64,000 nucleotides of DNA from NCBI RefSeq assembly GCF_010389155.1, contig NC_057768.1:40589633-40653632 (forward strand), in the 5' to 3' direction. This document shows positions 45,901-57,329 of the stretch, in pieces. The notes beneath the pieces are model-generated. The model did no database searches, was not told the origin of the DNA, and saw only the letters and a program-made list of their open reading frames with translations. This DNA is from Erigeron canadensis (lineage: Eukaryota; Streptophyta; Magnoliopsida; Asterales; Asteraceae). Numbering within the stretch: position 1 is the first letter of the stretch; the number at the start of each line of letters is the position of its first letter. The position numbers and the translations under genes were made by a program.

Positions 45901-46563
45901 GCAACTTTCTTACAAAGCTAGGACAGGTATTTCTTTACTATTCTCCTATTTCTCTTCTCTTATTGTTGTTCGAGTGTGGATCATTAGCGTGCAACATAGA
46001 TGTAACATATCAGAAACATATTTTGCGACAAAGACGTACTCACTTTCAATTTGAGGTGGATACTTCGACCCTTCTGCAGAAAAATGGATTGATTCAGATC
46101 ATGTTTTACAATTGATGGGTTAAGTGGGTAACAATAAATTTGCTTAGAAGACGACAGATTGAACGTGTCAGGCAAAACTTGTGCAGAGTTTATCTTAATG
46201 CATAAACCTTTTAAATCATTTTTGTTACAAGTTTGGATCATCATTGAAATTATACAACTTTTGAAATCATATATGACATGTTATAAATGTGCAGAAAGAA
46301 CCTTGAAAATTTGGATAAATTGTGTTTCAGGTCGACACAACACTGTCCATTTTCTACCCTTGCCAATAGTCATTCATTTTTACCTGAACGAAATTTACAT
46401 GTTACTCACCGCACCACACCCGACCGGTCCTTTTTACCACATCTACTTTTTTACTTTCATTGCCTTCGCCTAAAGCATATATAATATGGTGCAGAGTGCT
46501 CTGACTGATGCAAGAGACCATGTGTACGAGATGAATGAAAAAGAACTAAGTATTGGTTTCTAA
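39956..46563 (+). CDS. EMB2004: EMB2004-type chloroplast leucine-rich-repeat (RNI-like) protein, 17 exons
   Basis: Exons read by eye: 39956-40265, 41333-41545, 41669-41727, 42795-42932, 43540-43614, 43701-43784, 43875-43936, 44051-44120, 44261-44336, 44442-44572, 44659-44718, 44794-44868, 45301-45405, 45491-45586, 45661-45741, 45825-45926, 46495-46563. They sum to 1806 bp, one open frame of 601 codons. The Ser/Arg-rich N-terminus (about 60 residues) looks like a plastid transit peptide. A hydrophobic segment follows (VASVILPVGSFVVVTF). From about residue 170 there are ribonuclease-inhibitor-type LRRs of about 28 residues (LNLSGNTLGDEGAK, LDVGNNMITSKGAF, LDLGFNEIRDEGAF), mostly about one per exon with phase-0 borders. 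Order, length and C-terminus match Arabidopsis At1g10510 (EMB2004), needed for embryo development, as I remember it. Intron 3 uses a GC donor (CAG|GCTAGT). Introns 1 and 3 carry transposons. Confidence 0.92.
40857..41146. mobile_element. Mutator-type MITE in intron 1, 290 bp with 9 bp target duplication
   Basis: The terminal repeats begin GGGATAAGTGC and stay about 85% matched for about 120 bp on each side, so the transcript could fold into a long hairpin. It is flanked by identical 9 bp sites TTGTTTTTA (40848-40856 and 41147-41155), the size made by Mutator-like elements. No coding capacity. Confidence 0.9.
42280..42629 (+). mobile_element. Short Helitron in intron 3, 350 bp
   Basis: Starts A|TCTATACTCCTTTATAATAG. 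It ends with GCCGCCGCATTGCGCGGG, then TACCATG and CTAGT. The ends match those of 39319-39678. The base after CTAGT is A rather than T, a small deviation. Confidence 0.75.
43000..43370. repeat. Dyad-rich repeat patch in intron 4
   Basis: TTTCGGTGGGATTTCGG phrases at 43050-43075 recur in inverted and direct form at 43268-43365 (GGAATCCCACTGAA, GATGGGATTTCGG). It resembles a diverged transposon end pair; boundaries are not defined. Confidence 0.35.
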
Positions 46564-48185
46564 ATATCTAAGCTTAAAAGAAAGTGAACTCTGAGAAGTT
46601 CATTTAGTCAAGTCATCAGGTATTCGATTACTTTCTTATTTTGTGTTTATTAATATGGCTTGACAAGCTTCCCTCATCTGAAGGGATTTCGAAATTTTGT
46701 TAGAGATCGCAACTAGAATTGTTATCGAGTAACTTTTTTATTTTACACTTATTGATCTAAGATCATGAATCTTGGTATAGAATATTATTGCCATTCTATC
46801 CATGTGATGCCAAGAAGTGTTGTACTAATCTTTTGATCTTTTTAACGTTTGAAACTTGATGTGCACTGAAATCTGCTCAATTTGTTAAATATAATTCATG
46901 TTAACTAAAGTTCGTGTGAGAGTTTTGTAATTTAAATTTAATTTGGGTGTATGGAGGATGGGAAGACATTAATTCTAATTTAGGAGATGCTTGTCTGGTG
47001 TCTTTCACTTATTAGTTCACAAGGGTTTAGTATATGTCTCATGCCCTATTGTGATTAGCAATGCCATCTTGGTCCTTGGATGTTGGATGAAAGAGCAACG
47101 TGTTTAAGTGGTGGCATATTGTTTGATTTTAAACATGGCTAAAAATGACGTCTGCTATGGCAAAACATTATTTCTTTTTTGATGATTACGTATATGGATC
47201 GACATAGAACTGTATCTATTTGTCCTTTAGTAGTTACGTATGAAAATGAAATGAAAGTGAGTTGTATACATGGAGGTGTGTGCAAGTGATGAAATAAATG
47301 TATCGGGAGTTGAAGTCCCGGTTGGACCACCGTTGCAACAGAGCCAGAGGACAGCTAACAGGGTCCCGGTAGACACTACCGATTTCGCATTCCTAGTTGA
47401 CTTTGTTTATAAATTTACCTTCAACTAACATAATAAACCATTAAACCAACAAAAAAAGGTGTGCATGCTTGCAGAATGACTAATCAGCCAGATGTCTCAT
47501 CCGGCTTACAGTCTAGATCCTCCTCCCGGGCTAAGCCGCTAAGCCAGATGCGTCTTCCTATTAGAATGGGACATGCCAAAGAGATACTTAATGCTTATGT
47601 CAAAACCTCGGATGATCTATTTTATGGAGTATCCTTCTAGGGAAAAAAAAATCTTTGCGGAAAATAACAATAGTAATAAAATTTGCATAAGAGAAGAATG
47701 TTCTACCAAACGCACTACTTAAAAGATTAACATGCATTTGTTTTTAAGCCTCTGATTGATTGCTTAAACACAAGCAAGCATGTTTTTTTGGATGATAAAA
47801 TTCCGAAAGGGTTGGAAGACGATAAATATACTAAATACTGCGGAGTAAATAATTAGTAAAGTACCTTGTAGATTTTGGAGATACAATACTACTTAAATTT
47901 AACATATAATTATGCTGTGTTGATCTATTGACTCATATTCAACAACTCGGATAGAGCCAAACATTCGTGCGCCAGTGCAACAGCTGTCAATAAAATACCA
48001 AATATAACTAGTAAAATGCATGGAACTATGGAAGAATCAAGAATGTACTCAGATTATAGAAAAAACAATATGAGCCAGGAAATAGCTGGCAATTAAGAGT
48101 GCTAAGACAAAAGAAAGAAGTGGGCTAGGCTGATCCATTGTCCAGGCCCATAACCCAGTTTTATCACTTTTTATGGTATTCATTG
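46564..48185. other. 3' UTR of the LRR gene and spacer
   Basis: The 3' UTR probably extends a few hundred bases. The rest is spacer with no gene seen. 47285-47400 and 47480-47560 are GC-richer patches without paired ends. Confidence 0.5.
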
Positions 48186-48193
48186 TATATAAG
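48186..48193 (+). promoter_or_regulatory. TATA box of the GASA gene
   Basis: TATATAAG lies 45 bp upstream of the ATG at 48238. Confidence 0.7.
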
Positions 48194-48237
48194 AACAACT
48201 ACATATCTCCAATCCAGTCTCAACTTGCATGCCAAAT

Positions 48238-49401
48238 ATGTCTTCCACTTCAAATTTTCTCTTCCTGTTTCTCGTTACCATCTTTCTACTTTCTCAGGTT
48301 TTTTTTGTTATTTAAAATATTGATTAATGGAGTAAATAATAAACTACTTTGTTCATATATATCTTGACCATTTGGGATAGCAAGTTCATCTTTTACTAAT
48401 CAACAATTTATGATAATGTTGCTTTTACAATGTGTAGTTCATCATCAACTTATTTCTTATTATTGATTATGTAGATAACTAATTAACTTATTTATATGTA
48501 TCTCGTGCGTAATGATTTTACTAATATAACAACTTAATTACTTCAATGTGAATATTACCATCGATCAGAAACATACACATTCAGACGACTAAATATATAT
48601 TGAACATCCATCCCTTGTTTATCTTGTATTTGTATTGTTGTGTACTGTTTTTCCTTGGTCAGTGAATCAGTGATCGATCGTATAATTTTGTTTTGGGCTT
48701 TACAGGTGTCATCATTCGAGGATGCGATCGAGGCCCAAGCCCATCAACCTCAGGTCTCTTACTTACTAATTTTCATTTTACAAATATAAAAACCAGCGCT
48801 AGTATGCTATCAAAGAAGTTAAGTTTATCCAAACTGATGATGATGTTCGGGGAACTATATATATATGGAAAAAATGATTCTATGAAATTTTAAAATAAAC
48901 AACCCGTATCATTATCGGGTTTTATTTGAACAACCCGTATCATTATCGGGTTTTACCTAATTCTATGAAATTAGCTAGCTAGATAAAAGCGTTGCATAGA
49001 TAAATGTATGAAATTTGGTGCGATTTACAATCTAATGGTTCAAATAATTGTTGTTTTTCTACGAAGGTTGTGAAAGGACCGAACCGAAGGCTGTCGTCTG
49101 TAGGTAAATAAATTGTGCATATCTTCTAACGTATATATTACGTACTCCATGTATTAGTGAATAACTTCATATATACGAGTGTGTAAAATCATATAATTAT
49201 TAATTAATGTATACAGACTGTGGGGGATTGTGTGCGGTAAGATGTGGGAAACATTCAAGGCCAAACGTATGCACAAGGGCATGTGGCACATGTTGTCAAA
49301 GGTGTAACTGTGTGCCCCCTGGTACACATGGCAACAGGGAAATGTGTGGGACTTGCTACACTGATATGCTGACTCATGGTAATCGGTTCAAGTGTCCCTA
49401 G
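48238..49401 (+). CDS. GASA/snakin (gibberellin-regulated) cysteine-rich peptide, four exons
   Basis: Exons 48238-48297, 48706-48753, 49067-49103 and 49217-49401 give 109 codons, with phase-consistent GT-AG introns. Exon 1 is a signal peptide (MSSTSNFLFLFLVTIFLLSQ). Exons 2 and 3 encode a short variable, polar region. Exon 4 is the GASA domain with all 12 conserved cysteines, from DCGGLCAVRC to the terminal KCP, including the CGTCCQRCNCVPPGT and GNRFKCP motifs. The mature peptide would be secreted and disulfide-rich; family members act in gibberellin-responsive growth or as antimicrobial snakins. Longer ORFs overlapping exon 1 are in other frames. Intron 2 contains a twofold ~30 bp repeat. 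Exon 3 is the least certain part, but it is supported by the frame it restores (GTA G|AC). Confidence 0.92.
48898..48957. repeat. ~30 bp tandem duplication in GASA intron 2
   Basis: AACAACCCGTATCATTATCG followed by GGTTTTA occurs twice in a row. Each unit contains an ACCCG..CGGGT inverted pair. Confidence 0.85.
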
Positions 49402-50099
49402 CTAGATGGAATATAAAACATATACCAGCTAATATATGTGTATGTCTTTGTTTTGGAGTTTTCTTTTTGACTATGTACTGTATGTAATAATTAAATCATG
49501 TTATGTTGTGTGTAAAATGTTAAAATAATGAAATTGATGCATATATGGTAATAAATAAATACAAGGCTAAGTTTGGGCAGTTTTAACTATACTCGATCCT
49601 AAATTGATGGTTGTTCATTATCCTTGTTAGTATTATCTAGTTCTTGTAGCTGAAAAACTTATAATGTAGTTACGTTGTTGAGTTTATTGTTAATTTTTCA
49701 ATAAATTTATCAACTTAGCAAACGTACGTAAAGATACTAGGACTAGGGTCTAAATAGCCATAACATGACACATGTTACACTAACTACAACAAAATAAATA
49801 TAAAAGAAATAGTAATACAAACTAATTTTCACTTTTACTTATTCGGTTCAATGATATTATATCGAAACAATAAAAATATAAAGTGCATGATTTCCGTTGT
49901 TACATCTTGTAAGTTGTATAGGTGTTTGTTTACATGTATAGTTTGACCCATGTTTTTTTAGGTCGTATTCAGAATTTGCCTTTAACGCCTAAGCCAAAAA
50001 GAGAAACAAATTCTCAAATTCTAACATGGTACATAATTAGAGTCACGGCATTTTTTACTTTCAAAATTTATTCAAAATTTCATCTTACCACTAATGCTA
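49402..50099. other. Intergenic DNA
   Basis: GASA 3' UTR followed by AT-rich spacer. No gene seen. Confidence 0.5.
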
Positions 50100-50195
50100 A
50101 CATGGTAGTTTTTGATTTTTGCTACCCTCTTAAAAGAAAAAGAAATAGGTATATAAAGAAGTGAAGAAGGTAGCAAAAATCAAAAACTACCATGT
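50100..50195. repeat. Perfect 27 bp inverted repeat with 42 bp loop
   Basis: The arms at 50100-50126 and 50169-50195 are exact reverse complements; the core of the left arm is CATGGTAGTTTTTGATTTTT. It lies in the 3' internal part of a Copia remnant. A transcript would form a strong hairpin. Confidence 0.95.
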
Positions 50196-50320
50196 CTGAA
50201 GAAGACGGTAGATCAATAATCAATCAAAGGTTGTCATGTCTGAAGACGGTAGCACAAATCAAGGTTGTCATTTCTGAAGGTGGTAGCTCAAAATCAAAGG
50301 CTACCAAGTCTGAAGGCGGT
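50169..50320 (+). repeat. ~30-36 bp tandem repeat units beside the Copia 3' LTR
   Basis: (A/G)GTCTGAAG..GGTAGC(T/A)CAAA-type units recur four to five times. They make up most of the 82-codon ORF 50192-50440 (repeated SEGGSS), so the ORF is a consequence of the repeat. Confidence 0.75.
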
Positions 50321-50406
50321 AGTTCAAGTCAAACTCAAACCAAAAATAAAAACAAACACAAGTTGAATATTGGAAATCCCACTATTCAACTTGAGGGGGG
50401 GGGGGG

Positions 50407-50670
50407 TGTTAGAATGAAAAGATTGCGGTTTCCAAAATAAGAAGATTTCGACTTTGGCTACAAGCTAGAGATCAAAGCTCCGATTCTGTTTGATTTTATT
50501 TCTTTATTTATCTATCAAAATTATAGTATAAATAGGGGCTCAAAGATGTATTCACTATATATCAAAATTAATAATAATAATTCACAATATAATCTTTTAT
50601 TTCCCTCCTTTATCAAACGCTGTATAAGCCTTACAGTCTTACTTTTATTTTTATATATCAATTGTTAACA
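50407..50670 (+). repeat. Copia-type 3' LTR with purine tract (truncated element)
   Basis: A tract GAGGGGGGGGGG ends at the TG of an LTR-like unit that starts TGTTAGAATG and ends TTGTTAACA (TGTTA..TAACA ends, 264 bp). It contains a TATA box GTATAAATAGG near 50527. No matching 5' LTR was found upstream, so the element is truncated. The region upstream (about 50025-50406) would be its internal tail. Confidence 0.7.
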
Positions 50671-51170
50671 CACATCAACACTATTTATTAAACACAAACA
50701 TAAATAAAATCCAATGAAATCAAAAACGTGAAATAGGGTGGTAAAAGTAAGGGTGGAGAACGTCGACCCACTTTTCAACCATTCTCGATGTCCCCTTCAA
50801 GACATGAAGCCACGGTTTGGCCCAAAATGCCGTGGTGAAAGTAAGGTTCTCAATAACGGTCACGACATGACGCCCACGATTGCATGCTTAAATATATAGA
50901 CAGGAAGGAAATTTTTGGCCAAAAACAGCTCCCGTAAGCATCGGCCTAAGCATATATCATAATTTATGCATATTGTACTTTCTAATATAGGTAATGTACT
51001 TTTACAATAGATTTTGATAATTTTTACCCACATTCTGCATTGAACTGTTGTACAATATGCATAAATTATGATATTTTTGTGGGTACAAATATCACTACTC
51101 TATTAATATGGTACTATATATAGAAAGTACAATCTAATTTTATTTTTACTTGGTCGGGTACGTAAATCAT
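50671..51170. other. Spacer with a 25 bp perfect inverted repeat
   Basis: 50954-50978 and 51050-51074 are exact inverted copies (core ATAATTTATGCATATTGTAC). A GC-richer patch at 50750-50890 looks like transposon debris. No gene. Confidence 0.5.
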
Positions 51171-51418
51171 AACTAATTGGGTTAGATCAATGGTTGGAGC
51201 TCATATCTATGGGCTATAAAGACAGAGGTCAAATGTTTGATCCTTATGTCCAGCAAGGCTGAGAGTCTTTTTCAAATTACCTTTGGTAGAATCTCTCTTT
51301 ATCTACCTTTGCTAGGAGTAAGATTGTCTACATCTCCACCTATCCATACACCGTAAAAAACGATATTGGACCTAAAATTTGTAAAAGATGAAATTAGGAG
51401 TTACTCATTTTTTTTCTT
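51171..51418 (+). mobile_element. tRNA-derived SINE, plus orientation
   Basis: It starts TTGGGTTAGATCAATGGTTG (A-box-like), has GTTTGATCC (B-box-like) about 50 bp on, then CAGCAAGGCTG, and ends GGAGTTAC followed by a T-rich tail. It aligns along its length with the inverted copy at 52340-52580, with many more substitutions in the AT-richer middle. Target duplication is not clear. Confidence 0.7.
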
Positions 51419-51615
51419 TGTCGGGTCAATCCTATCGTTATCACTAACAAAATCTGAAAGTTCAGTGTATGACTGGACATTGATACTTTTTTTAAAAAAA
51501 GTTTAGACTCCACATACTAAAAATATTTACTATTCTATAAATTGAGTACGTGATGTGTTTTTCAATTTGACTAAAAATATTTACTAAAAATCTTTACCTA
51601 TATTATATTATATCT

Positions 51616-53401
51616 ACTAGTGTTCAGGCCCGTTCAATGAATGGGTAATTTCAAAATACATTAATCAAAGCTAAAAGATTAGAATTCAAATATATTTTAT
51701 ACCGAAATCAACTTGGAAATTTGCTAGCTGAATAGCCACTCTATCGGTCAAAATACTCTAAAAATTTTCCGTCCATTCACCATTGACTGAGCCATGTATG
51801 ATAGTGCCCTGCAAATAATAAAAAAAAAATGAAAAAAACTGATAAGTTCTGTTAGTATGTTTCTATGTATTTAATTCAATTTTAAAAAATAAACCCCAAA
51901 CAAATTAATCATAAAAATCGAATAAATATATTTGCATACAGATACAGGAAAATTATTCAGGATAAAAAAAATGAACCCAACCAAGGACATTCCAAACGTC
52001 GATCACATGATTTTATCAGCTAATGCAAGAAAGATAGGGAAACAAATTGTTAATAAATAAAAAAGCGAACCAAAAACCTTGCAAAATCATCTCTTGTTGT
52101 GTTAAATCCTAAACATAACGTGGATCAAAGGGTTTTATCTAAAGGTATTATTTAAAATTGATATCATGCTTTTCATTAGATCTGAAGTATATCTGTCATA
52201 CACAAACTAAAATGATGAATTGTTCCACCATGCTAAATAATCATACTAAAACATTCAACACCGTCTCAATATGCAGCATTATTCCCTGATATAGTAACAA
52301 CGACTAAAAAATTACACCGTTAATGAGCTAGTTTCAAAAAAAAAAAGTAAAGTAACTCCCAATGTCGTCTTCCACGGGTTTTGGGTCCCAATACCGTCTT
52401 CGACGGTGTATGGGGGAGGTTGATATGTAGACAGTCTTACCCCTACCAAAGGTAGAGAGGCTTCTTCCAGGTTCTACCATAGGTAGAAAAGGACCTCCAG
52501 CCTTGCTGGGCATGAGGATCGAACCCATGACCTCTGTTTCCAGAGGCATGGGCTCCAACCACTGATCTAACCCAGTTGGTTGAGCTAGTTTCAAAACAGA
52601 TTCAAAATAATCATAATCTTACTCATTGCAAAATTTGACTTTTTATCTAAAAGCTTATAGAAACACATAATCATAAATCTTAAGTATACACCATTGATGA
52701 GCTACTTTCAAAACGATATCAAAATAATCAAAGTCAGTATATATTAATATAATCAGAAACCTACTCATAGCAAATTTAGACTTTATATCTAAAAGGTTAT
52801 AGAAAGATATAATCGTAAATTCCTAAGAGTTAATATAAGTTACAAATTTAAAATTTAATATATAATATTTAGATTAGTTAAGTCATATATCACAACTTAA
52901 TCAATAAGAAAACTAAAAAATAAACATACGAAAATTAACTCCATATAAATATTGATTCCAGTTTACCTATTTTTTTTTCCAACTTTAGTTAAATAAAAAT
53001 TTACAGTTTCTTATATTCTAAAAGTGTAAATTATATAATTTGAAAAATACATATCAATTCATCAACAAAGACCATCTCGAACGTTTTGATTTTCTTCGGG
53101 TTGTTCTACTCTGAAACAGTCCATACATGCACAACACGGAGTCGTAAATGATGGTTAACATGTGTTGGCTTAAGATCTTCAAGATGAACTAATGTGGTCA
53201 CATTTTTTGTTGTTGGAGAAAAAAAAATCATAACGAACCTCAAAATAAATTAAAATAAATATTAATAACAATAACATAAAAATTCAAAGTTAAAAAAATA
53301 ATAATAATGATTAATTATATGCAAAATATATAAAAAGAAAAAACCTTTTATAGTTGATCGTAGCTTCTTCTTTTTTTGTCGTACGTGAGTTATATTATAG
53401 A
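51616..53401 (-). mobile_element. Helitron (minus), 1.8 kb, hosting a SINE
   Basis: On the minus strand it starts TCTATAATATAACTCACG (right end, 53401). It ends at a hairpin (CCCATTCATTGAACGGG) followed by CCTGAACA and CTAGT (left end, 51616). The interior is AT-rich without helicase coding and contains a SINE (52340-52580). The pairing of these two ends is inferred. Confidence 0.5.
52340..52580 (-). mobile_element. tRNA-derived SINE (minus) with 16 bp target duplication
   Basis: It is flanked by identical TGAGCTAGTTTCAAAA at 52324-52339 and 52581-52596. On the minus strand it has a tRNA-like head (GGGTTAGATCAGTGG; GGTTCGATCC), a middle with CTACCTTTGGTAGGGG, and a T-rich 3' tail. This fits the Au-like class of plant SINEs that end in T rather than A. 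Confidence 0.88.
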
Positions 53402-53403
53402 TT

Positions 53404-53735
53404 ACCAATAAAATCAAAAGTGTAAATTAATTATTTTTAAATTGGGTGAAATTGTAAATTGGTGATGAAAAACCAGAAAGTGTAAATTAATTATTTTTAA
53501 GTGTAAATTGGGGATGAAAAACCAAAAAGTATAATTAATTATTTTTAAATTGGGTTAAAGTTTAAATTGGTGATGAAAAATAAAAAAATGTTTATTTTTA
53601 AATTGAGTTAAAGTGTAAATTGGTGATGGGAAACCAAAAAATGTAGATTAATTGTTTTAGATTGGAGTTAAAGCGTAATTGGTGATGGAAAACCAAAAAG
53701 TGTAAATTAATTTAGATTAATATTAAAAAATTAGA
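53404..53735. repeat. ~50-65 bp tandem repeat, 5-6 copies
   Basis: Units with AAAAAGTGTAAATTAATTAT, TTTTAAATTGGGTTAAAG and TGTAAATTGGTGATGGAAAA recur with small deletions. The block lies between two Helitron 5' ends of the TCTATAATATAAC type (53401 and 53821, minus strand). Confidence 0.8.
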
Positions 53736-53821
53736 GGATTAATAATGATGGAGGATTAGGCTAAAGGAGAGGGGATTAGGGGTGTCAAGTGTACCCCAAT
53801 CTCTCTTTTAGTTATATTATA

Positions 53822-54462
53822 GATATCATATTATATAACAAATTACCCTAATCTCTTTTCAACTCTCTATTTTTAAAATGCCTAAAATACCATTAACTTT
53901 CAACACATTTTTAACTCCTACACTAAATCTACTAAATATATTCCTAAAATTATTTCCTACCATATTTATCTAAACAATCGATCTCTTTTATTCATTAATT
54001 TAAATATTCCTTTCTAATAAATACTTTTAATAAAATTATTTACAAAAGATACATCTCTTAATTTTAAAATAACTACACTACCATTACATCAATTACTTTT
54101 AGATTAACAACTATGCCGTTGCCGCCACCGCCACTATCACCACTCGTTGCCGCCGTTGCCGCCGCATTGCGCGGGTATCCATTTCGTTATATTATAAAAA
54201 GAATAACATTTTTTTATTTTTTTGTAATATTAAAAATATGTAATATTTTCACTTAGCACCACTTAAAATACTTTCACATACACTACCCCCTTCACATTAA
54301 TTATTAAATTACACTATCAATCCTTTATCTTTTAAAATATGTCCATTAACCATTTACATCAATTATATACATAACTCAAAGCCGCTCCACCACCAACAGT
54401 CGCTCAACCATCACACCGTCACCGCCACGACCACCGGCGCATCGCGCGGGTACCGTGCTAGC
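53822..54462 (+). mobile_element. Two short Helitron relics in a row
   Basis: The first (53826-about 54180) ends GCCGCCGCATTGCGCGGG without a CTAGT. The second (about 54240-54462) ends CGCATCGCGCGGG, then TACCGTG and CTAGC, one base off CTAGT. Both share the CACC/GCCGCC-rich pre-terminal part with the copies at 39319 and 42280. Confidence 0.55.
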
Positions 54463-55611
54463 TTTTTTTATAAAATAAATTATATCTTTCTATTTTAAAC
54501 TTTTGATTTAATCTAATCTCTACATATTTACAATTGGTCTCTCATTATCATTATTTTATTATTAAATTTGCGTAACTATATTTGTTTATCTTAATTTGAA
54601 ATTTATACGTCATTCACAGCTCTTCTATTTCGCAATTACGGAATAGGTAAATATACAAAACCGAAAAGAAGGTTAGGTTACAAAACTGCAATTACGGAAT
54701 AGGTAATCTATATTTGTTTATCTATTTTCGGTAGTAGAGTTTTATCGATCTTAATAATGAATACAACTAAGGGGGCGGTTGGTGGCGATGCTTAGTGGCC
54801 GATTCTAACAATATGTATTTTGTGGATCGGTTAAGGTGGTGGTTAGTGGGACGGTGATGTACTAGTCCAACGGAAATGATGGTCAAAGGCCGGTTTAAAT
54901 CGACGACGGAGGTAGGTGGTGGCGGCTGCTATGGCGGTGGTTGGTGGCGGTTGGAGGTGTTATAGCAATTGATGCGTTAAAAATTTAAAGTTGGATAAAG
55001 AAAAGTTTGTATATTTTTTCGGGCTTTTTTGTCAAATTGATTGAATTCCATTGAAATTGAAATTCCATGGGTTCAGTGATAGAATTGTGAGTTCTTTATT
55101 TTAAGGAATTTGAAGGAAAATTTTCAATTCCAATTCTATTGTTTTTCCAACCAAACAAGCTTATGAAGGAATTCAACTTTCCAATTCCAGTGAATTCTTT
55201 AAAATCCTATGAACCAAACAGCCCCTAAGTGATATTATCGAATAAAGTAAAATATTGGCATTGAAACTGATATTGAGTTGGTTATACATTTTTTTAACAA
55301 ATAAAAAATTCATTGAGTTGGTTATACTGATATTGAGTTGGTTATAAAGTAAAATGTTGGGTACTGCAACTTTTTGAAGAAAAAAAAATTCATTTTACCC
55401 CCTGAATTTTAATAAATGTACACAACAAGTACCCGGGATGTAAGTGTCGTAGTACCTAACATACGTATTACGGGTAGTACGTATTCCCCTTTTTAATATA
55501 TATTAATAAAATATCATTTAATATCATAAAAAATAAATTTTATTAGAAAAAGTTTAACATGTAAAAATAACTATTTACATCTTACATCCTCATATCTATA
55601 TTGTTATTGTT
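54463..55611. other. Intergenic DNA
   Basis: 54770-54960 is a GGTGGCGG-rich patch that looks like inverted Helitron pre-terminal sequence. 55015-55230 has GGGCTTTTTTG..AACAGCCCC ends and GAATTCCAATT words, suggesting a small MITE. No gene. Confidence 0.4.
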
Positions 55612-57329
55612 ATGCTTGTCATGATAGACTTAAACAAAAATCATATATATAATGGACATGCATCAATATACATTGTTATTCAAAAGTCGAAAACAATCAT
55701 ACATTTTGTGTCACAATATTTCCTTTATTATAAAAAATGTTTTAGAACAGTTATTATAAAAGTTTTATGGACTTCTTTTATATTCTTATCAAGATATTTG
55801 ATAAAACATCATCATATCATTATCATTATGAATAATAAATATCGGGGGAACTAATTGCTTTTCACATTAGAGATATCAAATGACATCATAAATCATAATA
55901 ATTTATGAGTAAGCTTATGACGTATACGATGACGATATACAATTTCCTCAAATGAAAACGCGAATATGGTGGGATTGGATTTGCCTTTCCGACTTTTCTA
56001 GTTTTTAAACTTAACAATGGGAATACAATAAGTGGTTCTCCGATTACAATGGCCCACAACCGTAAACAGACTATAAGGCCTGGCCCAATAAAAAAACGTA
56101 TCCTATTGACCGGTATATCCTCCCGCTTAAGAAAGTTGATTGATGGTGATTCGATTCTAATCACAGAGTCACATATGAGTCTTCCCGATTTACGGGTTCT
56201 TAGAGAAGGAATAGGCATCAAACGCATTGGTCGTTAAAAGGTTTATACTTATATTCATATTATTTTTATTTATTATTTCTCATAAGTCATAACTATTGGA
56301 TATGTTGGAAATACATACAAGGGTAGTTCGGGCTACGGGTCCACTAAATTTATGTGGTTAAATTTTTTCAAAAAATGATGTATTTTTTATTGGTGCTACG
56401 AGTCAAATAAATATGGGATACCGGTCTTGTAACCAACTTTAAATTTTTGAAACATTTTTTTATTAATAAAGCTTATAAAAATGTATCTGTACAACTAAAT
56501 GATAAAGAAAACTACTAAAAATGTCAAAAATTCTTTCAAAATTCATTAAAAATAGCAAAAAATCTATTAAAAATCCTAAAAAAACGTAACACTCGTTATT
56601 GTTGTTATTGTTACTTTATGCCAATACAATGCTAGTGAAAAAAAAAAAATTGTGCTACCGATCACTTCCGATTCTGGTTCCGCCACTAGATATGTTTATA
56701 TCTTTTATCTCTTTCATGTCAAAAAGAATGTTCGAAAACAAAATTATCACAAATTTAGATATATGGTCGTATGAAGATTTATTCATACTATATTTATTTT
56801 CTCGTAAACCGAGCCATAGAATTTCGCTTGTATCTACAAACAATAATACTACAAACTAAAAATCAAAGGCAGTACAAAAAGAACTATATCATAGATATGT
56901 TTTATTACGATGTTTGTCATATCGAATTTATATGTATTTAAGAACAATACCACTAGTATGCCGTAAAATATTCGATATGAAACATATAGGTTTGTTTGTA
57001 CAATAAAATAAAAAATATATAGAGAGAAAAAAACTAAGGGTAAACAATCTCAAAATGAATGTAAGAGTAATGCTCAAAAGTTTGTGACGTGAAAATATAT
57101 AAAAGTTTCTAATATATTAGCTGAGAACATAAAAGAAAAAAAAAACTTTGGAGATATCAAGAAATACAAATAGGAAAAAAATTCAAACAGTATCCAATAT
57201 GCAAAATCCGAATAGTGATGCGAGGTGTAAGATGAACGAATGAAATAGTGTCAGCTCTCAATATATTAGTTTAGAACACAAAACAAAAGTTGTGGAAAAA
57301 AGAAGAAAAATCTGATTCAATATGCCTTG
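55612..57329. other. Intergenic DNA
   Basis: 55950-56235 is GC-richer and open in two overlapping frames (plus 56049-56237; minus 55886-56227). I recognise neither, and the AT-rich parts contain only stop-rich sequence. Confidence 0.4.

Noticed and set aside
48138..48367. Two ORFs overlapping GASA exon 1
   Set aside because: Different frames from the ATG at 48238, whose signal peptide joins the GASA domain through phase-consistent introns.
50192..50440. 82-codon hydrophilic ORF with repeated SEGGSS
   Set aside because: Made by tandem repeats beside a retrotransposon LTR and runs through the poly-G purine tract.
55886..56237. Overlapping plus and minus ORFs in a GC-richer patch
   Set aside because: Neither is recognised, and overlap on both strands is expected from composition.
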